Shown in pieces: positions 1 through 7,331 of a stretch of 14,998 bases of DNA. Origin of the DNA: Devosia sp. GTDB lineage: Bacteria > Pseudomonadota > Alphaproteobacteria > Rhizobiales > Devosiaceae. The position numbers and the translations under genes are program-made. How positions within the stretch are numbered: the stretch's first letter is position 1; each line of letters starts with the position of its first letter. The stretch is taken from the NCBI GenBank assembly GCA_025352765.1, contig JANXSI010000709.1, positions 1 through 14,998 of the forward strand, in the 5' to 3' direction. The notes under the pieces are model-generated. The model searched no databases and had not been told where the DNA came from. It saw only the letters and a list, made by a program, of their open reading frames with translations.

Positions 1-1050
1 CTCGGCGGCGTGGTGCTCAACCTCAAGGACGCCGAAAGCGCTGCGGCTGCGGCGCGCGAGATTCGCGCGCGGGTCGCGGCGCGCTATCCGGACAAGCCGC
101 TCGACGGCTTTGCGGTGCAGCCGATGATCCGGCGGAGCGGCGCGGAAGAACTGATCGTCGGGATCAATGTCGATCCGGTGTTCGGGCCGACGATCCTGTT
201 CGGCAAGGGCGGCACCGCGGTCGAGGTCGAAGACGACACGGCGACCGGTCTTGCGCCGCTCGATGAGGTGTTCGCGGGCGAGTTGATCGACCGCACCCGG
301 GTCAGCCGACTGCTGGCGGGGTATCGCGACCGGCCACCGGCTAAGCGCGATGCCATCGTCGGTGCGCTGCTGTCGCTGTCGCAGCTCACCATCGATTTTC
401 CGGCGATCGCCGGCGTCGACATCAATCCCCTGCTGGCCGATGCGGATGGTGTCATCGCGCTCGACGCACGTGTCGAGATCAACCCGGCGCGGATTGCCGA
501 GCGCGGCCCGAATGCGAGCCTCTCGATCCGGCCCTATCCGTCGGGTTGGGAGAGCACGATTGCTGCCGAGGGACGGAGCTACACGATCCGGCCGATCCGG
601 CCCGACGATGCCGGGCTCTATCCGGCGTTCCTCGCGCGCGTCACCTCCGACGACCTGCGGCTGCGGTTCCTGACGCCGCTCAAGGCGATCTCGCCGGAGA
701 TGCTGATCCGGCTGACGCAGCTCGACTATGACCGGGATATCGCGTTCGTGGCGCTCGACCAGGCGTCCGGCGAGCTGGCGGCGATCGTCCGCTACGCGTC
801 GGACCCAGACCACGAGGCGGCCGAGTTCGGCGTTCTGGTGCGCAGCGACCTGCAGGGACAGGGGCTCGGCCGGATTCTGATGAAGCAACTGATCGTCTAC
901 GCCACGGCCGAGGGACTGCAGCGGCTCGACGGCCTGGTGTTCGAGGAGAACAAGCGCATGCAGGCGATCTGCCGTGAGCTGGGGTTCAGCGTTGCGCATG
1001 GCTCAGACGGGCCGGGCCTCGTTCGTGCCCGGTTGTCGCTCGCAAGCTAA
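1..1050 (+). CDS. NDP-forming acyl-CoA synthetase fused to GNAT acetyltransferase (Pat-like), 5'-truncated
   Basis: The reading frame is open from the first base, so the true start lies outside the window; 349 residues are visible. Residues 1 to about 170 match the ATP-grasp part of ADP-forming acetyl-CoA synthetases, with the FGKGGTAVEVEDD stretch and a following LAPL. Residues from about 192 to the end form a GNAT domain opening with IRPIRPDD and carrying the acetyl-CoA pyrophosphate loop QGQGLG at 285-290. Synthetase-GNAT fusions include the Pat/PatZ protein lysine acetyltransferases, which acetylate and shut down acetyl-CoA synthetase; in Pat the synthetase part is a regulatory sensor rather than an enzyme. 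I cannot tell which applies here because the CoA-binding and phosphohistidine domains are outside the window. The stop codon overlaps that of the convergent P-type ATPase by 4 bases. Family call is strong; the Pat role is inferred. Confidence 0.88.
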   Translation, partial: LGGVVLNLKDAESAAAAAREIRARVAARYPDKPLDGFAVQPMIRRSGAEELIVGINVDPVFGPTILFGKGGTAVEVEDDTATGLAPLDEVFAGELIDRTRVSRLLAGYRDRPPAKRDAIVGALLSLSQLTIDFPAIAGVDINPLLADADGVIALDARVEINPARIAERGPNASLSIRPYPSGWESTIAAEGRSYTIRPIRPDDAGLYPAFLARVTSDDLRLRFLTPLKAISPEMLIRLTQLDYDRDIAFVALDQASGELAAIVRYASDPDHEAAEFGVLVRSDLQGQGLGRILMKQLIVYATAEGLQRLDGLVFEENKRMQAICRELGFSVAHGSDGPGLVRARLSLAS

Positions 1051-3620
1051 GCTGCGCGCTTCCGCCAGGGCAACCAGCGCACTTCCGCCAACCGTTCGAT
1101 CTGCCCCTTGAGCAACTCGGACGCCGCAACGTAGGTGGCGACGATGGCGAGCAGACTGGTCAGCAGAAGCGGAGACAGCGGCCTGAAGCCGGTCGCCTCG
1201 CCCAGCGGCAGGTAGGGCAGGGCAATGGCGACGGCGCCCGCCGCGACCGAGGTCCAGACCAGCAGCGGGCTGGGTTTGCTGGTGTAGAACGGCTTTTGAG
1301 TCCGCATTACTCCGACGATGACGAGTTCGGTCAGCAGCGACTCGACGAACCAGCCGGTCTGGAAGGTGGCGACATCGACGTGAAAGACCAGCAGCAGCAC
1401 CGTGAATGTGAGGCCGTCGAACAGCGAGCTCATAAGACCAAAGCCGATCATCGAGCGGAGGAGGCGGGGAAAATCCCAGCGGCCGGGCACTTCGAGGATC
1501 TCGCGGTCGACGCGGTCGGTGGAGACGGTCAACAGCGGCAGGTCCGAGAGAAAATTGTTGAGCAGGATCTGCTTGGCGAGGAGCGGCAAAAACGGCAGCA
1601 CCAGCGAGGCGACGGCCATGCTCACCATGTTGCCGAGATTGGCGCTCGTGGTGATGGCGATGTATTTGAGCGTATTGCCGAAGGCCGAGCGGCCGATGAC
1701 GATGCCGTTGAGCAGAACGTTGAGGTCGCGCTCGAGGAGAACGATGTCGGCAGCTTCCTTGGCGGCGTCGACGGCGTTGTCGACCGAGATGCCGAGGTCG
1801 GCGGCGCGCAGGGCGGGCGCGTCGTTGATGCCGTCGCCCATGTAGCCCACGACCTTGTGGCCGTAGCGCAGGGCGACGATGATCCGCTCCTTCTGGTCCG
1901 GCGTGACCTCGGCGAACAGATTGATGTGCTTGACCCGCAGGGCGAGAGCGTGCGGCCCGAGCTTGGCGACCTGGGCGCCGGTCATCATCCGGGAGCCGTC
2001 GAGGCCCACCTTTTCGGCGATGTGCGCCGCCACGTAGCGGTTGTCGCCGGTGATGATCTTGAGCTGGACGCCGCGGTCGCCGAGTGAGCCGATGGTCTCG
2101 GCAATGCCGGGCTTAGGGGGATCTGAAAACAGCAGGTATCCGACCAGGGTCATGCCGGTCTCGTCTCCTACGACGCATGCTGCCGTCGAGGTCATGGACT
2201 TGCTGGCGACAGCGAGGACGCGGAGCCCCTGGCTGCTCCAGGCGGCCAGACGCGCCTCCTCGGTCTTGAGGCGCGTGCTGGTGAGCCTGGTCGATCGGGT
2301 CCCGTCCAGCAGCGTGGTGCACGCCGACAGCACCGCGGCGACGGCACCCTTGGTGATCAGGGTGTTGCCGTCGGGACCGGCGACCAGCACCGAGAGCCGT
2401 TTGCGCTCGAAGTCGTAGGGGACCTCGCTGAGCTTGGTGTAGCCGGCCGTGTCGATGGTCTTGCCGCTGGCAACGATCGCCGTGTCGAGCGGATTGGGCA
2501 GGCCGCTCTGCAGGCTCGAATTGAGGTAGGCGAGCTTCAGCGTGCCGGCGGAGACCTCGCCATCGCAGCCCGCAGCGCGGTCGAGCTGGACGTCGCCTTC
2601 GGTGAGCGTGCCGGTCTTGTCGGTGCAAAGGACGTCCATGGCACCGAGGTTCTCGATGGCGACGAGACGTTTCACCAGCACACCCGACTGCGCGAGCTTC
2701 TGCGCGCCGCGCGCCAGCGTCACGGTGACGATCGCCGGCAGCAGTTCTGGCGTGAGGCCGACGGCGAGCGCCGCGGCAAACAGCAATGAATCAAGGATCG
2801 GCCGGCCGAGGATGATGTTGACCGCAAACACCAGCGTGACGATCACCAGCATGACCTGGGTCATCAGCAGGCTGAAGCTGCGGATGCCCTTGGCGAAGCT
2901 GGTCTCGGGCGGCAAACGGCCGACGGAATCGGCGATCGCCGCGTACTCGGTGGCGGATCCCGTGCGTACGACGAGGGCGGTGGCCGAGCCGCTGCGGATC
3001 GAGGTCCCCATGTGGATGTCGCTGTCGGGTGTGGTGGTGCCCTCTCGGGGAGCCGCGACACGAATGGCGGGAAAGGATTCGCCGGTGAGCGCCGCCTCGT
3101 CGACGTGCAGGTCCTTGGCTTCGAGCAGCAGGGCGTCCGCTGGAACAAGACTGCCGCCGGCCAAGAGGATGATGTCGCCGGGTACGATGTCGGATGCGGG
3201 AACCATCGCCGGCTTGCCGTCGCGCAGGGCGTTGACGCGGATGGCGAGGCGCTGCTGCAGGGCGGCCACGGTGTTGGAGGCGCGGAATTCCTGATAGAAA
3301 CTGAGGCCTGAACTGCCCAGCACGATCAGGGTAATGATGATGGCCTCGTCGGCCTCACCCAGGCCATAGGACAGTGCCGCCGCGGCGAGGAGGATCAGGA
3401 CCAGTGGCGAGCGGAACTGGCTGAACAGAATGGCCAGCGGATGGCTGCCGGTCCGCGCCTTGAGGACGTTGGCGCCGGCACTGCGTAGCTTCAGAGCTGC
3501 CTCGGCCGAGGACAGGCCGGCGACCGTGGCGCCGAGAGTCTCAAGGGTCCGGCTGAGAGTCAGCGGTGCCCGTATCGAGGCCTTGGTCGTTGGAGGGACA
3601 GTGCGAGAAAGAGCGCGCAT
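1047..3620 (-). CDS. mgtA: MgtA-type magnesium-translocating P-type ATPase (P3B)
   Basis: An inner-membrane P-type ATPase of about 857 residues that would import Mg2+ at the cost of ATP. Numbering from an ATG at 3632: N-terminal cation-ATPase domain about 25-95, actuator TGES at 183-186, TM4 motif TPELLP at 294-299, phosphorylation site DKTGT with Asp338, TGD at 528-530, hinge GDGINDAP from 599, then four C-terminal membrane helices. The segment around FQTGWFVESLL is typical of MgtA/MgtB and separates it from Ca2+ or heavy-metal pumps. TM6 reads NNFLSDLPLLTV and so differs from E. coli MgtA, as I recall it, so ion specificity is less certain. ATG 3620 is preferred over 3632 because GAGG lies 6 bases before it, whereas 3632 has no good ribosome site. 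It is about 70 bases downstream of the Usp gene on the same strand and is probably co-transcribed with it. Confidence 0.88.
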   Translation of the reverse strand: MRALSRTVPPTTKASIRAPLTLSRTLETLGATVAGLSSAEAALKLRSAGANVLKARTGSHPLAILFSQFRSPLVLILLAAAALSYGLGEADEAIIITLIVLGSSGLSFYQEFRASNTVAALQQRLAIRVNALRDGKPAMVPASDIVPGDIILLAGGSLVPADALLLEAKDLHVDEAALTGESFPAIRVAAPREGTTTPDSDIHMGTSIRSGSATALVVRTGSATEYAAIADSVGRLPPETSFAKGIRSFSLLMTQVMLVIVTLVFAVNIILGRPILDSLLFAAALAVGLTPELLPAIVTVTLARGAQKLAQSGVLVKRLVAIENLGAMDVLCTDKTGTLTEGDVQLDRAAGCDGEVSAGTLKLAYLNSSLQSGLPNPLDTAIVASGKTIDTAGYTKLSEVPYDFERKRLSVLVAGPDGNTLITKGAVAAVLSACTTLLDGTRSTRLTSTRLKTEEARLAAWSSQGLRVLAVASKSMTSTAACVVGDETGMTLVGYLLFSDPPKPGIAETIGSLGDRGVQLKIITGDNRYVAAHIAEKVGLDGSRMMTGAQVAKLGPHALALRVKHINLFAEVTPDQKERIIVALRYGHKVVGYMGDGINDAPALRAADLGISVDNAVDAAKEAADIVLLERDLNVLLNGIVIGRSAFGNTLKYIAITTSANLGNMVSMAVASLVLPFLPLLAKQILLNNFLSDLPLLTVSTDRVDREILEVPGRWDFPRLLRSMIGFGLMSSLFDGLTFTVLLLVFHVDVATFQTGWFVESLLTELVIVGVMRTQKPFYTSKPSPLLVWTSVAAGAVAIALPYLPLGEATGFRPLSPLLLTSLLAIVATYVAASELLKGQIERLAEVRWLPWRKRAA

Positions 3621-3654
3621 GCGAGACCTCATCTCATCACGACCGAAGGCAAGT

Positions 3655-3677
3655 CCGGAGCCGCCCGGGGGCTCCGG
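3655..3677. repeat. Perfect 8-bp inverted repeat (hairpin) between usp and mgtA-like genes
   Basis: CCGGAGCC (3655-3662) and GGCTCCGG (3670-3677) are exact reverse complements around a 7-base loop, giving a GC-rich hairpin in the Usp-ATPase gap. No T-run follows on either strand, so it is not a classical intrinsic terminator. It could attenuate transcription or stabilise the upstream usp message within a shared transcript. Confidence 0.5.
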
Positions 3678-3690
3678 CTCGCGCTCTTCT

Positions 3691-4509
3691 CTAGTTGGAG
3701 ATCAGCCGGTTGATCGTCGACTCGCCAATCAGGTCATGCGTCATGCCACCCAGCAGCCACTCCCGAACGCGACTGTGCCCATACGCACCGGTGACGATCA
3801 GGTCGGCGCCAAAGGCCTGGGCCAGCGACAGGATGGTCTCGGCCGGAGAGTGGGACGACGGGTGCAGCTTGCCCTCCGCCTTGACGCCGTGCGCCGCCAG
3901 CCAGGCAAGTGCGTCATCGAGGCTTGACTGCTCAACGTCCGGCTCACCTTCACTGATGCTGGCAACCTGCACCGCACTCGCCGTGGCGAGGAAGGGCAGC
4001 GCGTCGGCGATGGCACGGCGGGCTTCGCGCGTGTTCTTCCAGCCGATCAGGATGCGGTCGGCGATGATCGGACCGGTGTCGGGTTTGACGATGAGGACAG
4101 GGCGGCCGCTCGAGAGGACCAGTTCACCGATATCGACGCTGCGCAGAAAGCTCGACGGCCGCTTGGCGGCTGCGGCAACCAGGATCAGGTCCGCTGCGCT
4201 GGCCATGGTCGCGAGGCATCGCGCCGGCGTTTCGACCCAGGCGCGCCAGTCGACCGCCATGCCGGCGGGAATGAGCGCGCGGTACTTGCCCTCGAGCTCG
4301 CGCAGGCGCGCTTCGACGTCGGTCAGTTCGATGGTGTAGATCGAGGCCGCGGCCTGCCCGTCGATGCCGGCCATGGCGACCGGCGCGCCGGCGGCGGCGA
4401 CGGCGATGAGCTTTGCATTATGCCGCTGCGCCAGTGCAACGGCGCTGGCGATGAGGGGCGGGGAGAAGTTGTCGATGTCGATGTTGACGATGATCGAACG
4501 AATGGCCAT
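3691..4509 (-). CDS. Tandem-domain universal stress protein (UspA family)
   Basis: A cytoplasmic protein of 272 residues with two Usp folds. The first opens with IRSIIVNIDID and the second with DRILIGWKNTREA near residue 152. The second domain ends with the nucleotide-loop motif GAYGHSRVREWLLGG (G-x2-G-x9-G), expected to bind ATP; the first domain lacks it. Double-domain Usps of this type are common in alphaproteobacteria and are often induced by oxygen limitation. Start 4509 is chosen because GGAGG sits 5 bases upstream and the Usp fold begins at once; an in-frame ATG at 4578 would add 23 unrelated residues and would sit inside the FNR-type box. The box is centred 62 bases upstream of the chosen start. 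The ATPase gene follows downstream, with a hairpin in the gap. Substrate and partners are unknown. Confidence 0.92.
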   Translation of the reverse strand: MAIRSIIVNIDIDNFSPPLIASAVALAQRHNAKLIAVAAAGAPVAMAGIDGQAAASIYTIELTDVEARLRELEGKYRALIPAGMAVDWRAWVETPARCLATMASAADLILVAAAAKRPSSFLRSVDIGELVLSSGRPVLIVKPDTGPIIADRILIGWKNTREARRAIADALPFLATASAVQVASISEGEPDVEQSSLDDALAWLAAHGVKAEGKLHPSSHSPAETILSLAQAFGADLIVTGAYGHSRVREWLLGGMTHDLIGESTINRLISN

Positions 4510-4564
4510 GGCTGCCTCCGGCAGGAAATCTGGAAAAACTCTAGCGCCCGCAGCCTCGCTCGCT

Positions 4565-4578
4565 TTGACGCGGATCAA
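4565..4578 (-). promoter_or_regulatory. FNR/FixK-type box upstream of the universal stress protein gene
   Basis: On the minus strand this reads TTGATCCGCGTCAA, matching 9 of the 10 fixed bases of TTGAT-N4-ATCAA. Its centre is 62 bases before the Usp ATG at 4509. A TAGAGT (rc of 4538-4543) lies 28.5 bases from the box centre, where a -10 element belongs in a class II (-41.5) FNR/CRP-type promoter. That would put the transcript start near 4530. The site and spacing are seen in the sequence; binding by FNR, FixK or another family member is inferred. Confidence 0.65.
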
Positions 4579-4605
4579 GGCTGCCGCTGTCTCGCTTTCG
4601 CGCGC

Positions 4606-5256
4606 TCAGACGACGCTGATGTGATTGGTGACCTTGCTCACGCCGGGGATCGACCACGCGGCGCTCTCGGCGAGGCCGCACTCGTGCCAGGAATTGGCCG
4701 TCCCGAGGAGGGTCACGACACTTCCCTCGGCTTCGACATCGATCAGACCGGCGCTCAGGGGGGCGATGCGCGCGACCGCCTGGCGGACCTTTTCACGCAC
4801 CTGCTCAGCCTCGATCGGTGGCTTGATGACGATATCGTTTTCGATATGACGGATACATTCGAGCTGATGCAGGTCCTCCTCAGCCGCCTGCCGCTGATAG
4901 TTCCAGTCGACATCGCCGGACAAGGTCACAGTGCCGTCGCTGATGGTCAGGCGGATGCGATCGAGCGGGACGTTGCGGTTCGACTCGAGACGGGCATAGG
5001 CCTGTTCGGCGATGAGTTCGTCGGGCTTGCGGCAGGTCTCGGGCAATTCGACCGTCAGCCCGTCGATCACTGCCTTGATCCCGTGAACGCTGCCGGCGGC
5101 GACCCTCGCAGCGCGGCGCTCGCCGACGCTCGGAACATGGCCCGACAAAGTGACCATGCGGTCGAGAACGGTGACGCCGATGTGGCTCGAATCGATCGAT
5201 GGGTCGAGGTCGAAGTGATGCAGAACGCTGTTCTTCAGTTCGTGGTCGCTGTTCAT
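4606..5256 (-). CDS. Triple BON-domain protein, cytoplasmic
   Basis: A 216-residue protein made of three consecutive BON domains, at about residues 5-70, 75-145 and 150-216. Each has the BON pattern of an amphipathic helix, a strand such as MVTLSGHV, TVTLSGDV or VVTLLGTA, a second helix, and a closing strand after a G-[IV]-type turn. BON domains are thought to bind phospholipid or other ligands and occur in OsmY, which is periplasmic; here no signal peptide is visible, so the protein is probably cytoplasmic or membrane-peripheral. Start 5256 is chosen because GAGG lies 5 bases upstream and the first BON domain begins directly after it; the longer ATG at 5331 adds 25 residues with no BON similarity. 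It lies between the GyrI-like and Usp genes on the same strand, with gaps of about 90-95 bases that hold candidate FNR-type boxes. Confidence 0.88.
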   Translation of the reverse strand: MNSDHELKNSVLHHFDLDPSIDSSHIGVTVLDRMVTLSGHVPSVGERRAARVAAGSVHGIKAVIDGLTVELPETCRKPDELIAEQAYARLESNRNVPLDRIRLTISDGTVTLSGDVDWNYQRQAAEEDLHQLECIRHIENDIVIKPPIEAEQVREKVRQAVARIAPLSAGLIDVEAEGSVVTLLGTANSWHECGLAESAAWSIPGVSKVTNHISVV

Positions 5257-5317
5257 GGACGCCTCGCGCGCAAACCCTATGTTGCACCCATGGTAGCGTG
5301 GCCCGTCAGGTCGGGAT

Positions 5318-5331
5318 TTGATCCATCGCAA
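5318..5331 (-). promoter_or_regulatory. Weak FNR/FixK-like site upstream of the BON gene
   Basis: On the minus strand this reads TTGCGATGGATCAA, matching 8 of the 10 fixed bases of TTGAT-N4-ATCAA with one perfect half-site. Its centre is about 68 bases before the BON ATG at 5256. A TACCAT (rc of 5290-5295) sits 29.5 bases from the centre, at about the -10 distance. The match alone is not significant; the case rests on spacing shared with the three better boxes in this window. Confidence 0.35.
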
Positions 5332-5347
5332 GGATGTCGCCTCGCGC

Positions 5348-5965
5348 TCAGCCGGCGGGCCGGACGGGCTGGCGGATGATGGTTTTCAGCTTGGCCGGTG
5401 CGGCGCGCCGCGGATCGGACAGATAAATTTCGTGATGGTGGCCGTTTTCGACCAGTCCGTGCGCCGGGAGGAACTCGCTGTGGAGCCGCGCGATCGTCGG
5501 CGCTTCGAGGGCATAGGGACCGACATGCAGGATTTGCACGCTCGATCCCTCAGCAAAGGTTTCCAGACGCAGGGACGACGGCGGCTCGCCAAGCTTTGCC
5601 TTCGCCTTGATCAGGGCGGCGTCGTACATGGCTCGAGTCACAAAGCCGGGCACCATGATGAGACTGGTCCAGGACCATGCGGATTTGGGCGTGGTGGCAA
5701 AGTTCGCCATGTCGTCGGCCCACCAGAGGCCCTCGAGCGGTGGCACGGTGTAGTCCTTGCCGAGTTCGGCCTTGCTGGCGAACTTGAGCGTGTAGCTCAG
5801 GGCGTAAAGCCAGGAGACGGCGGCGGCATAGGCGGGGGCCGTGTTGGGGTCCCCGCGGTCGTCGACCTTGATGAACTGCATAGGGGGCACGTCGACGATG
5901 GCAAAGGCCTTCGCCGAGGGTGCGTAGAGGGTCCCGAGGCTCTTCTTGAAGTCGATCTTGTCCAA
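5348..5965 (-). CDS. GyrI-like small-molecule-binding domain protein (COG4832-like)
   Basis: A protein of 205 residues beginning MDKIDFKKSLG. It shows features of the GyrI-like/SOUL-type ligand-binding fold found in COG4832 proteins: PPMQFIKVDDRGDPNT early on, WWADD in the middle and VQILHVGPYALEAPTIARL near the C-terminus, then a HHHEIYLSDPRRA stretch. It has no DNA-binding domain and no signal peptide, so it is likely a soluble ligand-binding protein. The start is a TTG at 5965, supported by GGAGGG six bases upstream; the next in-frame Met falls inside the domain. It begins 20 bases after the stop of the bactofilin-like gene, so the two are very likely one transcription unit. The ligand is unknown. 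Confidence 0.82.
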   Translation of the reverse strand: MDKIDFKKSLGTLYAPSAKAFAIVDVPPMQFIKVDDRGDPNTAPAYAAAVSWLYALSYTLKFASKAELGKDYTVPPLEGLWWADDMANFATTPKSAWSWTSLIMVPGFVTRAMYDAALIKAKAKLGEPPSSLRLETFAEGSSVQILHVGPYALEAPTIARLHSEFLPAHGLVENGHHHEIYLSDPRRAAPAKLKTIIRQPVRPAG

Positions 5966-5985
5966 TTGGATCCCTCCACTGGGTC

Positions 5986-7164
5986 CTAGGCGCCGGGAAG
6001 TGGGGCGACTGGCGCCGTGGCGAGGCCGGCGGCATCCCTGGCGGTCCAGCGCACCATGAGGACGACGGAGATCACACCCAGACCGAACACCACCAACGCG
6101 AGGGTGATCAGCCAGCCGAGGAAGGGCACCATGCCAAGGAGCGCCGCGGCCAGCAGGGCCACCGCGAGGACGATCACCTTGGCGAGATTGCTATCGACAG
6201 CGACGAACGCCCCCGCAAGCCGCGCGCCGAGGAAGTAAGTCCCGGCCAGGTACCCGAGGGTCCAGAGGATCGCAACCAAGACGAGGACGAAGGGCACGAG
6301 CAAGAGACCGATGACCGTCAGTGCCACGGCCGGAACAAGGCCAAGCACCATTGCAAAGGTCAGAATACCGAAGCCCAGCTTGCGGAACGGCCGTTGCTCG
6401 GAGGCACTCTTGAGCCGAAGAACCGCTGCCGGGGCAAAGGCGATCAGCAGGGCACCGACAATAAAGAGCAGCAGAAACCACGAGATCGTCGCCCACACCT
6501 GAGGCCAGAACTGCTTTACAACCGTCTCGGCGGTCCGGCCCGTCTCATTGGCGTAGTCGGGCGCAACAAGTTCCTTGTAGGTGATCTGCTCGGGCGCTGC
6601 GACCGAAGCGGGAACGGCGATGGGTTTGGGGGCTTCGATCAGGAACTTTCCCGTCACCTTCGCGCCCTCGGCGAAGCTGATTGTTTCGCCGAAAAAGCTG
6701 ACGTCACCGGCGACCGTGCTGGCCAGAGTGAGCGTCTTGGCACTGATCAAGGCCGAGCCCTGCACCGGCGCTCCGACGGTGACCGTTTCGCCGCCAAGAC
6801 GGACGTTTCCGACGACGCTCGAGAGCTTGTCGAGTGTCACATTGTTGCCGATGGCGGTGATGTCGCCGCCGATCGGAGCCGTGACCTTCACCGAGAACCC
6901 GCCCGCATAGAGGTCACCCGTGATGGCCGCATTGGCGTTGACGTTGAAACCTGCCAGGTGCGCCGACTTGGCGACGGGCGCGCTCAGGTTCACGTCGTAG
7001 CCGGCGGCAAAGACATCGTGGGTGGCCGGCGTCGACATGTTCACCTGCTGGCCGGCCGCATACTGGTCGCCCCCCAAGGTCATCGTGGCGGTGGTCTGCG
7101 CAAACACTGGGCTCGTCAAGGCTAAGAGAGCGCCCGCGAGCAATCCGACGGCAACAGCTTTCAT
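5986..7164 (-). CDS. Secreted bactofilin-like repeat protein with C-terminal membrane domain
   Basis: 392 residues. Residues 1-23 are a typical signal peptide ending VFAQ. Residues 30 to about 175 are short repeats of roughly 18 residues (for example DVFAAGYDVNLSAPV and DLYAGGFSVKVTAPI), resembling the right-handed beta-helix of bactofilins and other polymer-forming proteins. A linker with the YKELVAPDY stretch follows. Residues about 223-372 then hold four or five hydrophobic segments and a short Pro/Ala-rich tail. With the signal peptide, the beta-helix should lie in the periplasm, unlike cytosolic bactofilins. Start 7164 has AAGGAG upstream. An FNR-type box is centred 61.5 bases before the start, in the intergenic region shared with the divergent DUF4342 gene. 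It is first gene of a unit with the GyrI-like gene. A role in envelope stress is a guess. Confidence 0.8.
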   Translation of the reverse strand: MKAVAVGLLAGALLALTSPVFAQTTATMTLGGDQYAAGQQVNMSTPATHDVFAAGYDVNLSAPVAKSAHLAGFNVNANAAITGDLYAGGFSVKVTAPIGGDITAIGNNVTLDKLSSVVGNVRLGGETVTVGAPVQGSALISAKTLTLASTVAGDVSFFGETISFAEGAKVTGKFLIEAPKPIAVPASVAAPEQITYKELVAPDYANETGRTAETVVKQFWPQVWATISWFLLLFIVGALLIAFAPAAVLRLKSASEQRPFRKLGFGILTFAMVLGLVPAVALTVIGLLLVPFVLVLVAILWTLGYLAGTYFLGARLAGAFVAVDSNLAKVIVLAVALLAAALLGMVPFLGWLITLALVVFGLGVISVVLMVRWTARDAAGLATAPVAPLPGA

Positions 7165-7218
7165 TACGGTCTCCTTGGGAAATATCTGAACAGCCTAGTG
7201 CTTATCGAGGTGCGGCTC

Positions 7219-7232
7219 TTGATCGCCGTCAA
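7219..7232 (-). promoter_or_regulatory. FNR/FixK-type box for the bactofilin-like gene
   Basis: On the minus strand this reads TTGACGGCGATCAA, matching 9 of 10 fixed bases of TTGAT-N4-ATCAA. The centre is 61.5 bases upstream of the ATG at 7164, nearly the same as for the Usp gene. A TAGGCT (rc of 7192-7197) sits 28.5 bases from the centre, exactly the offset of the TAGAGT element at the Usp promoter. The predicted transcript would start near 7184. The regulator's identity is inferred. Confidence 0.65.
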
Positions 7233-7266
7233 AGCAAGGGTGCCGGCATGGTCCATGTCGAAATGT

Positions 7267-7280
7267 TTGATGCACATCAA
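7267..7280 (+). promoter_or_regulatory. Perfect FNR/FixK-type box for the DUF4342 gene
   Basis: TTGATGCACATCAA is a perfect TTGAT-N4-ATCAA palindrome, the consensus for FNR, Anr and FixK-type activators. Its centre is 58.5 bases before the DUF4342 ATG at 7332. A CATGGT at 7303-7308 lies 29.5 bases downstream of the centre as a weak -10 element, giving a class II promoter with a start near 7315. It is 109 bases from the divergent gene, too far for a class II role there, where the second box at 7219-7232 fits better. Confidence 0.75.
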
Positions 7281-7331
7281 TGTTTGCCGCAGCGCCGGAG
7301 ACCATGGTTGGCACCAACGAGGAGGTTTGAA

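Noticed and set aside
1296..2087. 263-residue plus-strand frame inside the P-type ATPase gene
   Set aside because: Low-complexity Asp/Glu/Gly/Val sequence opposite the ATPase hinge and membrane helices; a shadow frame.
3655..3677. Intrinsic terminator between the Usp and ATPase genes
   Set aside because: The stem is perfect but no T-run follows on either strand, so I list it only as an inverted repeat.
4510..4578. Longer start for the Usp gene at 4578
   Set aside because: It adds 23 residues unrelated to the family, lacks a ribosome site and overlaps the FNR-type box, while 4509 has GGAGG at ideal spacing.
4420..5379. 319-residue open frame on the plus strand over the Usp and BON genes
   Set aside because: It is antisense to two well-supported genes, spans their gap and has no recognised domain.
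7248..7331. Longer start for the DUF4342 gene at 7248
   Set aside because: It lies upstream of the perfect FNR-type box and adds residues outside the domain; 7332 has AGGAGG.
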